Shown here: piece by piece, positions 6,673 through 14,828 of the stretch | Layout of the letters: each line of letters begins with the position of its first letter | Position numbering within the stretch: position 1 is the stretch's first letter | From: Lachnospiraceae bacterium | Lineage (GTDB): Bacteria; Bacillota_A; Clostridia; Lachnospirales; Lachnospiraceae | Length of the DNA: 64,000 nucleotides | NCBI GenBank assembly: GCA_009911175.1 | Contig: QXWX01000010.1 | Coordinates: 52,318 to 116,317, forward strand | Direction of reading: 5' to 3' | The notes under the pieces: generated by a model | Databases searched by the model: none | What the model saw: only the letters and a program-made list of their open reading frames with translations | What the model was told of the DNA's origin: nothing | Translations under genes and position numbers: made by a program

Positions 6673-8364
6673 ATGAAAATTGTAATCGTAGGCGGTGTGG
6701 CAGGCGGCGCCACCGCGGCAGCCAGAATCCGCAGGCTGGATGAACAGGCAGAGATCCTTGTATTCGAACGCTCCGGATATATTTCCTACGCAAACTGCGG
6801 CCTGCCCTATTATATCGGCGGAGTCATTGAGGATCCGGAGGAGCTGACGCTCCAGACCCCGGAAAGCTTCTTTTCCCGCTTCCGGATCACAATGAAGGTA
6901 CATCATGAGGTGATCGCGGTCCATCCGGAACGAAAATATGTTTCCGTTCGGAATCTGGAAAGCGGAGAAGTCTTTGAGGAACCCTATGACAAGCTGCTCC
7001 TCTCTCCGGGGGCTAAGCCCACTCAGCCAAGGCTTCCCGGCATCGGACTGGAAAAAATGTTTACTCTGCGGACCGTGGAGGATACCTTCCGCATCAAAGA
7101 GTTCATTCATCAAAATCATCCAAAGTCCGCTGTCCTGGCAGGCGGCGGCTTTATCGGACTGGAACTGGCGGAGAATCTGCGTGAACTGGGCATGGAGGTG
7201 ACGATCGTTCAGCGGCCGAAGCAGCTCATGAATCCCTTTGACGCAGATATGGCCTCCTTCATCCACAGTGAAATGCGCAGACACGGGGTCAGACTGGCGC
7301 TGGGGCATACGGTGGAGGGCTTTGAGGAAAAAGACGGGGGCATCAAGATCCTTTTGAAGGATGAGGCTCCTCTCCATGCCGACATGGTGGTTCTGGCCAT
7401 CGGCGTGACCCCGGATACTGCTCTTGCGCGGGAAGCCGGATTGGAGCTTGGGATCAAAGGCAGTATCCTGGTCAATGACCGGATGGAGACTTCCATGCCC
7501 GATATTTATGCCGTCGGGGATGCCGTACAGGTCAAACACGCCGTATCCGGGCAGGATGCCCTGATCTCACTGGCCGGTCCCGCAAATAAACAGGGGCGCA
7601 TTGCCGCGGACAATATCTGCGGCGGAGACAGCCGGTATCCCGGGTCTCAGGGAAGCTCGGTCATCAAGGTATTTGATCTGACAGCCGCCGTCACCGGTCT
7701 GAACGAAAGGAATGCCAAGGCAGCAGGGATTGAGACCGACAAGGTGATCCTATCTCCTATGAGCCATGCTGGCTATTATCCCGGAGGCAGATTGATGACC
7801 ATGAAGGTCCTGTTTGAAAAGAAAACTTATCGCCTGCTGGGCGCCCAGATTGTGGGCAGCGAGGGTGTGGACAAACGCATCGACGTATTGGCAGCGGCCA
7901 TCCATGCCAGGATAAAAGCGACGGAACTCCAGGAGCTTGACCTGGCCTACGCGCCGCCCTATTCCTCAGCCAAGGATCCGGTCAATATGGCGGGATTTAT
8001 GATCGAGAATATCGAAAAAGGAGTGGTAAAGCAGTTCCATCCGGAGGACGTGGCAGATCTGCCACGTGACGGAAGCATCACTCTGCTGGATGTCCGTACT
8101 CCGGGAGAATTCCAAAACGGACATATTGAGGGATTTGTAAATATCCCGGTGGATGAGCTTCGGGAACGTCTGGGAGAGATCGAAAAGGAAAAAACAGTCT
8201 ATGTGATGTGCCAGAGCGGACTGCGCAGCTACATTGCCTGCCGGATCCTGTCCGGAAACGGTTATGACTGCAGAAATCTCTCCGGCGGCTACCGGTTCTA
8301 CGCTTCCGTGATGCAGGACCGCCGTATGGCGGAGACTGCCGCTCCCTGCGGCATGGAGCGCTGA
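6673..8364 (+). CDS. cdr: CoA-disulfide reductase / persulfide reductase with C-terminal rhodanese domain
   Basis: 563-residue flavoprotein of the CoADR-rhodanese fusion type. The N-terminus has the FAD-binding GGVAGGATAA motif (residues 7-16) and the single redox cysteine in SYANCGLPYY at residue 42, typical of the CoA-disulfide reductase/NADH oxidase branch that lacks a CxxC. A second dinucleotide-binding glycine motif (AGGGFIGLELAENL) follows near residue 155 and the FAD-contacting DIYAVGDAV segment near 277. A dimerisation domain precedes a rhodanese domain (about residues 465-555) with active-site CQSGLRS, cysteine 513. Family members reduce CoA disulfide, CoA persulfide or polysulfide with NAD(P)H. 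Operon partner of the upstream rhodanese. Which of these substrates matters here is inference. Confidence 0.9.
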   Translation: MKIVIVGGVAGGATAAARIRRLDEQAEILVFERSGYISYANCGLPYYIGGVIEDPEELTLQTPESFFSRFRITMKVHHEVIAVHPERKYVSVRNLESGEVFEEPYDKLLLSPGAKPTQPRLPGIGLEKMFTLRTVEDTFRIKEFIHQNHPKSAVLAGGGFIGLELAENLRELGMEVTIVQRPKQLMNPFDADMASFIHSEMRRHGVRLALGHTVEGFEEKDGGIKILLKDEAPLHADMVVLAIGVTPDTALAREAGLELGIKGSILVNDRMETSMPDIYAVGDAVQVKHAVSGQDALISLAGPANKQGRIAADNICGGDSRYPGSQGSSVIKVFDLTAAVTGLNERNAKAAGIETDKVILSPMSHAGYYPGGRLMTMKVLFEKKTYRLLGAQIVGSEGVDKRIDVLAAAIHARIKATELQELDLAYAPPYSSAKDPVNMAGFMIENIEKGVVKQFHPEDVADLPRDGSITLLDVRTPGEFQNGHIEGFVNIPVDELRERLGEIEKEKTVYVMCQSGLRSYIACRILSGNGYDCRNLSGGYRFYASVMQDRRMAETAAPCGMER

Positions 8365-8383
8365 CCATACTGCAGTCCGGCGT

Positions 8384-8418
8384 TGTATGGCCTGTGCATT
8401 GACAGTACTGGCCATACA
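8384..8418. terminator. Hairpin between convergent cdr and Crp/Fnr genes
   Basis: A perfect 9-bp inverted repeat TGTATGGCC/GGCCATACA (8384-8392 with 8410-8418) fills most of the 66-base gap between two converging genes. There is no long U-run on either side, so it may slow or end transcription from both directions less efficiently than a classical terminator. Confidence 0.5.
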
Positions 8419-8430
8419 GGACATTTTCAT

Positions 8431-9099
8431 CTATCCATTGCTGATCCTGCGCAGCTTTTCCGGATCGGTGATCTCCACGGTCCCCCGGGACAGCCGTATC
8501 ATCCCCTCGCTCTGAAAATAACGGAGCATCCGGGTGACGACTTCCCGGGGATTGCCCAGGTGGCTGCCGATGATCTCATGGGTGATCTTCAGGGAATCCG
8601 TTCCTTCCAGCGCGGCCTCCTCCAGAAGAAATCCGGCAAGGCGCTTGTCAAAGCTTTTCCATAAGATCTGCTCCAAAAGCCACATAACCTCCGAAAAGCG
8701 GGATGCCATGATCTCATTCGTAAAATTCGCCGCAGGCGCGGATTCTTCCAGGATCCCTTTGTAGACCTCGGCCGGAATGACGATCAGATCCGTTTCCTTT
8801 TCCGCTTCGATGGTGACCTCGAACTGGATCGAATGCAGGATACAGGAAGCGGAAAACAGGCAGATATCCAGATCAAACAGACGGTAAAGAGAGATCTCCC
8901 GCCCCGCGTCCGAGAGGATATAGGCCCGAAGCTGCCCACGCCGTATGATCAGCAGGCCCGTGCAGTCCATGCTGCCGTTATGGAGCATGGTTCCTTTTTT
9001 TACAGTACGTTCCACCGCACTCCCGGAGATCTTCTGCTTCTGGATCGCTGTCAGTTTATTCCAGATTGGAAAATAAGTTTCAAATTCCATAGAATCCAT
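8431..9099 (-). CDS. Crp/Fnr family transcriptional regulator
   Basis: 222-residue regulator with an N-terminal cyclic-nucleotide-binding-like beta-barrel (about 10-125), a dimerisation helix, and a C-terminal winged helix-turn-helix (about 150-220). The recognition helix reads GNPREVVTRMLRYF, keeping the R-E-x-x-x-R residues that in Crp contact TGTGA half-sites. Cysteines occur in MDCTG and DICLFSASC but not in an Fnr-type N-terminal cluster. Start is the ATG at 9099 with AAGGGTGAGA before it; an in-frame GTG five codons upstream would bury this site. It converges on the rhodanese/CoADR operon, whose promoter holds TGTGA-N5-TCACA, making that operon the likely target. The ligand is unknown. 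Confidence 0.88.
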   Translation of the reverse strand: MDSMEFETYFPIWNKLTAIQKQKISGSAVERTVKKGTMLHNGSMDCTGLLIIRRGQLRAYILSDAGREISLYRLFDLDICLFSASCILHSIQFEVTIEAEKETDLIVIPAEVYKGILEESAPAANFTNEIMASRFSEVMWLLEQILWKSFDKRLAGFLLEEAALEGTDSLKITHEIIGSHLGNPREVVTRMLRYFQSEGMIRLSRGTVEITDPEKLRRISNG

Positions 9100-9118
9100 T
9101 CTCACCCTTTCCACAGTT

Positions 9119-9142
9119 TAGAATGCTTTCGAATCCATTCTA
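9119..9142. promoter_or_regulatory. Inverted repeat upstream of the Crp/Fnr gene
   Basis: TAGAATG (9119-9125) and CATTCTA (9136-9142) form a perfect 7-bp inverted repeat with a 10-base spacer about 20 bases upstream of the start codon. It overlaps the region expected for the promoter, so it could be an operator. It does not resemble the TGTGA repeat of the neighbouring operon, so autoregulation by the encoded protein is not obvious. Confidence 0.35.
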
Positions 9143-9192
9143 CCATACGATGAGATTTTTTTCTACAGCCAGAAAACCCGATTGTTTTTCCT

Positions 9193-9678
9193 CTATTGTT
9201 TTTCCCCTATTGCTTTTCTCTTATTATTTTCTACATGCTTTTTCAGCAGGAAACCGATCGGAAGCAGGAGGATCCAGATCATCAGCAGATAAAACAACGA
9301 TATCATCGACACCGGCAGATCCAGAAGAACCCACCCCAGTGATTCGGCGGAAGAAAAATCCTCCAGCGAGCGAAGGCTGACAAACATCCCGATCAAAAAG
9401 CCAAGGCTTCCGAACAGACCTGAGATCTGCAAGACCATTTTGACCGCCAGAAGGCTCTCCTTATACTCGGCAACGGAACCTCCTTTTTTCCCAAAGGCAA
9501 ACAGGAAGGCCATGCCGAAGGCTCTCAAAGATTTGGTGCAAAACAGAATCAGTATACATGGAAACAGAATAAACATTGCGGTAGCGCTGTCCATAAAATT
9601 GACCAGATTTCCAAAGCCGCCTCCAATATTCATCAGAATCCAGATAATAACTCCCACTAAATAAATTGCATAAAACAT
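9193..9678 (-). CDS. Small multi-spanning membrane protein, MotA/ExbB-like topology
   Basis: 161-residue hydrophobic protein. Four membrane segments are visible: about residues 3-25, 30-50, 85-105 and 120-145, with a cytoplasmic loop containing AFGKKGGSVAEYKESLLAVK between the second and third and a basic tail. The arrangement (NFMDSATAMFIL, then a long loop, then ISGLFGSLGFLIGMFVSL and a final pair) recalls the MotA/TolQ/ExbB proton-channel family, but the match is weak and I do not name a function. ATG at 9678 is preferred over a TTG two codons earlier because GGAG sits 10 bases upstream. It is the last gene of a run with an anti-sigma factor and an ECF sigma factor, so it may belong to that stress regulon. 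Confidence 0.6.
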   Translation of the reverse strand: MFYAIYLVGVIIWILMNIGGGFGNLVNFMDSATAMFILFPCILILFCTKSLRAFGMAFLFAFGKKGGSVAEYKESLLAVKMVLQISGLFGSLGFLIGMFVSLRSLEDFSSAESLGWVLLDLPVSMISLFYLLMIWILLLPIGFLLKKHVENNKRKAIGEKQ

Positions 9679-9713
9679 AATCAACTCTCTCCTTCCTTAA
9701 AGATATAAATTCG

Positions 9714-10505
9714 TCAGATCACACCGCTCCATACCAACTCGGCCTCTTCCCTCTTCGCGTCAAACTCTTCATCTGAAAGCCGGTCAAGCCGATCCATATT
9801 TCCCATCGGCAGATAGTAGATCTCCCGTTCCAACGGCTGGTAATCCGTGTTGGGATTCCGGTAAAAATTCTCTTCAAATACCTCTCCTTCGCGGACGGTA
9901 CTGCCGATAAAGCTGCCATCGAGCAGGCTGTTCCACAGTGTCCTCGTATAGCAATAGTAGACCACTCTTACCGTCTTCCCGTTCCGCCGGATGGTCCGGC
10001 CATTGGAGGTGAAATGATTGATCTTCAGTGCACTTTGCTGTTCCTCCGACAGGTTCAGGACAAATCGGATCTGTTCCATGGTCTGACAGTCATCAGTGTC
10101 TTCTGATCCCGCCGCGTCTGCCGGCCCCACATACACCCACTCTCTAAGCCCCCGGCTGTTCGGGACATATGCGATCTTGTACAATTCCGTAGTCATACAA
10201 TCCGGGGCGTAAGAAACCGGGATTTCATAGCGTTTCAGAAATACGGTGGTCCCAATCAGTATGACACAGGTGGAAAGGGCGACGATCACATACTTCCGGC
10301 GCATACTTGCTTTTAATTTTTTCAGGAAATCAATCTCCTTTTTCTCCGGCGGTATCTCGATCGGAAGCTCTTCTGCCATCTGCCTGTAAATGGTGTTGCA
10401 GGAGTTACAGTTTTCCAGATGCATTTTCATTTCTTCATTGGTCTCCTCGCTGGTCAGGCCGTCAATATAGCCCGGCAGCAGGTCTTTCACAATGCAGCAC
10501 TTCAT
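9714..10505 (-). CDS. Membrane-anchored anti-sigma factor with zinc-finger (zf-HC2) domain
   Basis: 263-residue protein beginning MKCCIVKDLLPGYIDGLTSEETNEEMKMHLENCNSC, a putative zinc-finger anti-sigma domain with HxxxCxxC (H30, C34, C37) of the RsiW/ChrR type. A single transmembrane segment (YVIVALSTCVILIGTTVFL, around residue 72-90) separates it from an extracytoplasmic region of about 170 residues. The gene starts two bases after the sigma-factor stop on the same strand, the standard cognate pair order. It should hold the ECF sigma factor at the membrane until an envelope signal triggers release, probably by proteolysis. The external domain is not one I recognise, so the signal is unknown. 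Confidence 0.85.
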   Translation of the reverse strand: MKCCIVKDLLPGYIDGLTSEETNEEMKMHLENCNSCNTIYRQMAEELPIEIPPEKKEIDFLKKLKASMRRKYVIVALSTCVILIGTTVFLKRYEIPVSYAPDCMTTELYKIAYVPNSRGLREWVYVGPADAAGSEDTDDCQTMEQIRFVLNLSEEQQSALKINHFTSNGRTIRRNGKTVRVVYYCYTRTLWNSLLDGSFIGSTVREGEVFEENFYRNPNTDYQPLEREIYYLPMGNMDRLDRLSDEEFDAKREEAELVWSGVI

Positions 10506-10507
10506 TT

Positions 10508-11005
10508 CTACACCTCCATTTTCTCTATGATTTTTTGTTTGGCTCTGTAAAATGTGGTGCGCGCCCAGTTTTCACTTTTTCCCAGGATCCTTCCGATCTC
10601 CGCAAAGGAGAACTCCCCGGTCAGGCGCAGGTAGACCAGCTCGCGCATCGGATCCGGAAGCGCATGGATAGCCTGGTACAGCGCAGTCTTTTCCATGTAG
10701 AGCAGGGTCGCCTTTTCCGGTGATTCCTGACTCGGCACATTCTCCGTAAGCTCCGTCTGGTTCCAGCGGGAGCGCTTGTCAAGCCATTGATACCAGAGAT
10801 GCTTGGCGATCTGACAGAGCCATACCGACAGCTTACAGCTTCCGTCGTAACGGTCCATGGTCCGCATGGCCCGGAAAAAGGTCTCCTGGGTCAGTTCCTC
10901 CGAGAGATCCTCGTCGTGGGTGAGGCTCAGCAGATACCGATATACATCCTTCGCATGCTGTGTATAAGCTTTTTCAATCTCTTTCAGGGCGCTCACCTCC
11001 TCCAT
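10508..11005 (-). CDS. ECF-type RNA polymerase sigma factor (sigma-70 family)
   Basis: About 165 residues with sigma region 2 (DVYRYLLSLTHDEDLSEELTQETFFRAMRTMDRYDG) and region 4 (LPDPMRELVYLRLTGEFSFAEIGRILGKSENWARTTFYRAKQKI). It pairs with the adjacent membrane anti-sigma gene. The start is uncertain. ATG at 11005 has no Shine-Dalgarno sequence, but a GGAGGAGGTGAGC within its first codons stands eight bases before an in-frame CTG (at 10987, protein LKEIEKAYTQHAKDVYRYLL), which may be the true start. The still longer frame from a TTG at 11047 begins inside a dispersed repeat and is unlikely. Target genes cannot be read here; autoregulation is common for such pairs. Confidence 0.85.
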   Translation of the reverse strand: MEEVSALKEIEKAYTQHAKDVYRYLLSLTHDEDLSEELTQETFFRAMRTMDRYDGSCKLSVWLCQIAKHLWYQWLDKRSRWNQTELTENVPSQESPEKATLLYMEKTALYQAIHALPDPMRELVYLRLTGEFSFAEIGRILGKSENWARTTFYRAKQKIIEKMEV

Positions 11006-11040
11006 TGCGTATGCAGATGTCCGGCCGATCCATCCGATCA

Positions 11041-11104
11041 TACCCAAGGGGCATCCCGTAATTCATGTCCCTGCGGGACGGGCGGACTTCGTCCGATAAG
11101 GTAT
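11041..11104 (-). repeat. Multi-hairpin dispersed repeat, family B, copy 1
   Basis: Read on the minus strand this block matches 29565-29630 at roughly 58 of 66 positions by eye. It consists of small hairpins in a row: GGAC-GAA-GTCC, GTCCC-GCA-GGGAC and a less perfect third. It lies directly upstream of the ECF sigma gene, so that gene's longest open frame starts inside it. No coding capacity of its own is apparent. Confidence 0.75.
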
Positions 11105-11202
11105 AAAATGCGGAAAAACTGCCACGGCATGTTTCTTACGCGTCTTCCCCTATATATCCGGAAAAACGGGGATTCGTTACAAAAAATTTTTAATTTTTTT
11201 GT

Positions 11203-13038
11203 TCATTGATCGTACCGGAGAGACAGAATATCCGAAGCCTGAATCCGATACACCGCCGCCTGGTTCGTCAACAGGCTTCTGTTTTGATAATCAAACAAAA
11301 GAAGTTCATTTTTCACACGTTCCAGATGCGTCATCTTCCGCAGCTGTCTTTTGTCATATAGTTCATACCCCTGCAGATACCGGCGCTCCAATGCTTCCCG
11401 CTCATAAAAGGCAGCTTCCTCTTCCTTCGCAACCCGCGGCTCCCCTGCAAATGCAGGCCGATTCTTTACATTTTCCCGCAGATACAGGTCATAGGTCAAA
11501 AGCTCCCGGTACTCTTCTTTGCGTGCCGGATCCCATTCTGCCGCGAAATCCAGAAGGATCTCATACCGCCGGATCCGGGAATGGCTAATTCCGCGGAGAC
11601 GTTTCTTCTCATAATAGCCGCTCAGCCGGTCATACATCGTGAACGCATCCGGAAATGCCTTTTCCAGAAGCTCCATCGTATGGACGAACTGGCCGCTGTT
11701 GTAATAGACCTCAACCATCTCCTCCACCCCTTTGAGCCGGATCACATCCCCATAGGAAAGCCATCTGGTAGAGAGAACTTCAAAGGGCGGACGATCTTGA
11801 TACAGGAGCTGATAGCATTCGGCCTGTTCTTCCATATAAGAGCCCTTCAGAACTTTCAGAAAACCAAGCTGCAGCTGCTCCGGATGCAGTGCATAGACAT
11901 CCTGAAATGACTTTTGAAAGCTTTTTAGATCTTCAAAAGGAAGCCCTGCGATCAGATCCAGATGCTGATGGACATTTCCCAGGGAATGGATTCTCCTGAC
12001 TGCCAGGCTCACCTTTCCAAAATCCATGGTCCGGCGGATCTCCCGCAAGGTATACTGGTTGGTGGACTGCACCCCGATCTCCAGCTGGATCAGCCCCGGG
12101 CGCATGGAAGCGATTAACCGGAGCTCCTCTTCATTCAGCAGGTCTGCGGCCACCTCAAAATGAAAATTGGTCTTTCCCCTGTCATGCTCCGCCAGATAGG
12201 ACCAGATGGCAAATGCATGGTCATGGCGGCAGTTGAACGTCCGATCCACGAACTTCACCTGTGGAACCTCCCGGTCTATGAAAAACTGCAGTTCTTTTTT
12301 CACAGTATGCAGGCTGCGGAACCGCAGGCACTTGTCTATGGACGAAAGACAATAGCTGCAGGAAAAGGGACAGCCCCGGCTGGATTCATAGTAGAGGATC
12401 CTGTTGCGGAAGTTCTCCATGGGATCCTCCGCCGATGGGAAATCCTGGTCAGGCATTCTCTCTTTTTTTGAGAGAACCAGATCATCCGGATCGGAACAGC
12501 CTGAAATATTCGGCGCATACACAAACGGTACACGATTCAGATCCATGACGCTCCGGGGAGAATTCACAGCAAAATCCTGATTCCCGGGGCAGGCATACAC
12601 GATCCCGTCAATCTCCCGCAGCGACTGTACTTTCCCATGGTAATAATCCGCCAGCTCCAGGAACGTTTCCTCTCCTTCCCCGCACATCACCCCCCGTACC
12701 TGTGGCAGCCTCTCAAGTACCTTCCGGGCATGACAGGAAACCTCCGGTCCGCCCAGCCAGATCTCAGTCTTCGGCAGAACCTTCCCGATCTCCCTCACAA
12801 GCTGCTCCACATAGACGATATTCCACAGATAGCAGGAAAAACAAAGCACATCCGGATGCCGGGCATACAGATCCATCAGGATCTCATCCGCCTGCTGATT
12901 GATCGTATATTCCGCAATCCCCACACTTTCCCGGTATTCTTTTCGTTCCTGCACCGCATAGGCCCGCAGGCTGTAGACCGCGAGATTCGAATGGATATAT
13001 TTTGCGTTGATTGCCGCCAGCAAAATCTTCATCCCCAT
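11203..13038 (-). CDS. B12-binding domain radical SAM protein (DUF4080 type)
   Basis: 611-residue protein with a cobalamin-binding N-terminal domain (MKILLAAINAKYIHSNLAVYSLRAYA, then WLGGPEVSCHARKVL), a radical SAM core with cluster cysteines at 223, 227 and 230 (CPFSCSYC), and a C-terminal region typical of the clostridial DUF4080 group. Start at 13038 is supported by AAGGAGGGGCATAA directly before ATGGGGATG. The gene stands alone between the sigma-factor locus and a MATE pump, separated by long spacers on both sides. It belongs to the cobalamin-dependent methyltransferase-like radical SAM proteins, but the substrate is unknown. Confidence 0.9.
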   Translation of the reverse strand: MGMKILLAAINAKYIHSNLAVYSLRAYAVQERKEYRESVGIAEYTINQQADEILMDLYARHPDVLCFSCYLWNIVYVEQLVREIGKVLPKTEIWLGGPEVSCHARKVLERLPQVRGVMCGEGEETFLELADYYHGKVQSLREIDGIVYACPGNQDFAVNSPRSVMDLNRVPFVYAPNISGCSDPDDLVLSKKERMPDQDFPSAEDPMENFRNRILYYESSRGCPFSCSYCLSSIDKCLRFRSLHTVKKELQFFIDREVPQVKFVDRTFNCRHDHAFAIWSYLAEHDRGKTNFHFEVAADLLNEEELRLIASMRPGLIQLEIGVQSTNQYTLREIRRTMDFGKVSLAVRRIHSLGNVHQHLDLIAGLPFEDLKSFQKSFQDVYALHPEQLQLGFLKVLKGSYMEEQAECYQLLYQDRPPFEVLSTRWLSYGDVIRLKGVEEMVEVYYNSGQFVHTMELLEKAFPDAFTMYDRLSGYYEKKRLRGISHSRIRRYEILLDFAAEWDPARKEEYRELLTYDLYLRENVKNRPAFAGEPRVAKEEEAAFYEREALERRYLQGYELYDKRQLRKMTHLERVKNELLLFDYQNRSLLTNQAAVYRIQASDILSLRYDQ

Positions 13039-13244
13039 TTATGCCCCTCCTTCGCTCAGTATAACGCCCATTTTACCATCCATTTTCGTGTATTTGTCCG
13101 CATTGAATACTTGTATACAATCTTATTTTCCAAAATAAAAACACACAATATTCACATAAAAACGGATGTAATCTTCCATTTCAATATCAAGAAAAATGTC
13201 AAAACTTGTTTAGATTTGACAGGGTTTTTCCACTTCACAAAAAG

Positions 13245-13287
13245 TTATTCACACTTTTCACAGAATTCACATTTTCAGTTATCCACA
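13245..13287 (+). other. DnaA-box-like sequences in an A+T-rich spacer
   Basis: The 348-base gap 13039-13386 holds no convincing gene. It contains one perfect DnaA box TTATCCACA (13279-13287) and a one-mismatch box TTATTCACA (13245-13253) on the same strand, 34 bases apart, with further TTCACA-like words between them. No dnaA, dnaN or unwinding element is nearby, so this is not claimed as an origin; it could titrate DnaA or be chance in A+T-rich sequence. Confidence 0.35.
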
Positions 13288-13327
13288 CTATTCACAGACA
13301 TTTTCACACATCCGCGCGGCTGGAAGT

Positions 13328-13388
13328 GACCGGCAGAGCCGGCGCCGCGCCGTAAGGCGCATGACGCCGGATGAACCTCTGCCCGGTC
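13328..13388. terminator. Large G+C-rich inverted repeat at the 3' end of the MATE gene
   Basis: GACCGGCAGAG (13328-13338) pairs with CTCTGCCCGGTC (13377-13388) with a single bulge, enclosing GCGCC-GTAA-GGCGC and GGCG/CGCC pairs. The right arm overlaps the stop codon of the MATE gene at 13387. It may terminate or stabilise that transcript although no U-tract follows; a repeat-element origin is also possible, but I see no second copy. Confidence 0.5.
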
Positions 13389-14721
13389 ATTCCGCATAAT
13401 GGTATTTTTTGCGTTTTTTGACCAAAAATGCGGCTGTCACGAACAATGCCAGCAATTCCGCCGCCACGATGGACAGCCAGATCCCGTCCAGCTTCAGGAA
13501 GACAGGCAGGATCATTACAACCGACACCTGGAATACCAATGTCCGCAAAAAGGAGATCAAGGCGGAAACCGCTCCGTTTCCCAGAGCGGTGAAGAAGCCG
13601 GAACCCCAGATATTGAATCCGCTCAGCAGGAAGGAGATTGCGTACAGCCGGAACCCATGGCAGGTCATGGCAAACAGCTCCGGATCATATCCAACGAATA
13701 CCCGGGTCATCGGATAGGCAAGGAGCTCCGCCAGAAACATCATGAACACTCCTGCGCTGCCGATCACGATCACGCTTTTGCGGAAAATATTTTTTAACTC
13801 CGTACGATTTCCGGCGCCGTAGTGGAAGCTGACCACCGGGGCGCTTCCAATGGAATACCCGATGTTGACCGCGGCAAAGATAAAGGTCACGTACATGATG
13901 ACCCCGTAGGCCGCCACGCCGTCTTCTCCGGCCAGGCGCATCAGCTGGTAATTATACAGGATATTGACGATCGAGGAGGAAATATTCGTCATCAGCTCCG
14001 AGGAACCGTTGGTGCATGTTTTCAGCAGCACCCTTCCGTGGAAGCGGGTTTTTCCGAGCCGGAGCAGGCTGTTGTTTTTCCGTGAAAAGTAAATGATCGG
14101 GCAGAATCCGCCGAGGATCTCTCCTACGGCCGTAGCGGCCCCTGCTCCCGCAAGCCCCCACCCGAATACCACAATGAACAGGTAGTCCAGGATCACATTT
14201 GTGATACCGGAAAGGAGAGACATCTTCAGGCTCAGCTCTGGTTTTTCCGCCACAATAAAAAAGCTCTGGAACGCGATCTGCAGCATGAAGCCGGTAAGGG
14301 ACACGCACAGGATCCTTCCGTACATCACACAATACTCGATCATATCGTCTGTTGCCCCGATGGCATACGCGATGGGCCGCATAAAAATAATCGCCGTGAC
14401 AGCCACCGTGATTCCCGCGCCGATCAGGATATAGATCAGCATGGAAAAGTATTCATTGGCCTTTTCCCGCTCTCCTTCTCCCAGCTTGATCGCAACCACC
14501 GCGCTTCCGCCGGTGCCGATCATGAAGCCCACGGTGCTGATGCCCATGAGCAGCGGCATCATCAGATTCAATGCCGCAAAGGGCGTAGTCCCCACATAAT
14601 TGGAAACAAACAATCCGTCCACGATGCTGTAAACAGACGTGCAGATCATCATAATGATGGACGGGATCGTAAAACGAAGCAGTCTTTTATATGTAAAATG
14701 GTCTGATAATTGGATTCTCAT
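13387..14721 (-). CDS. MATE family efflux transporter (MarR-linked)
   Basis: 444-residue polytopic membrane protein of the MATE/MviN-like superfamily, with about 12 membrane segments and the family-typical N-terminus (FTIPSIIMMICTSVYSIVDGLFVSNYVGTTPFAALNLMMPLLM). It probably exports drugs or cationic toxicants using an ion gradient. ATG at 14721 is preferred over the TTG at 14730, because a CAGG stands nine bases upstream of the ATG and the TTG would leave almost no spacing. It lies 86 bases downstream of a marR gene on the same strand; that gene's promoter carries two palindromic operators, so the pump is likely derepressed by a MarR ligand. Substrate unknown. Confidence 0.9.
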   Translation of the reverse strand: MRIQLSDHFTYKRLLRFTIPSIIMMICTSVYSIVDGLFVSNYVGTTPFAALNLMMPLLMGISTVGFMIGTGGSAVVAIKLGEGEREKANEYFSMLIYILIGAGITVAVTAIIFMRPIAYAIGATDDMIEYCVMYGRILCVSLTGFMLQIAFQSFFIVAEKPELSLKMSLLSGITNVILDYLFIVVFGWGLAGAGAATAVGEILGGFCPIIYFSRKNNSLLRLGKTRFHGRVLLKTCTNGSSELMTNISSSIVNILYNYQLMRLAGEDGVAAYGVIMYVTFIFAAVNIGYSIGSAPVVSFHYGAGNRTELKNIFRKSVIVIGSAGVFMMFLAELLAYPMTRVFVGYDPELFAMTCHGFRLYAISFLLSGFNIWGSGFFTALGNGAVSALISFLRTLVFQVSVVMILPVFLKLDGIWLSIVAAELLALFVTAAFLVKKRKKYHYAE

Positions 14722-14780
14722 CCTGTTCAACCTGCCTTTCTTTTTGGTCTGCTTTATTCTGAGTTCATATTTTCGCGGCG

Positions 14781-14828
14781 GCCGGTCAGGACTGGAGCCG
14801 ATGCAGTTTATTGCCGGTCAGGACTGGA
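14781..14828. repeat. Short direct repeat across the marR 3' end
   Basis: A 16-base sequence (GCCGGTCAGGACTGGA) occurs at 14781-14796 and again at 14813-14828, a 32-base offset. The second copy encodes the last residues of MarR (SSPDRQ and stop); the first lies just after the stop. This looks like a small tandem duplication at the end of the gene. Confidence 0.7.

Noticed and set aside
12637..13329. 230-codon plus-strand frame opposite the B12/radical SAM gene
   Set aside because: It mirrors the real minus-strand gene and runs into an A+T-rich spacer; no ribosome site and no family resemblance.
13039..13386. Replication origin
   Set aside because: Only one perfect and one near DnaA box, no dnaA/dnaN, no repeated A+T-rich unwinding array.
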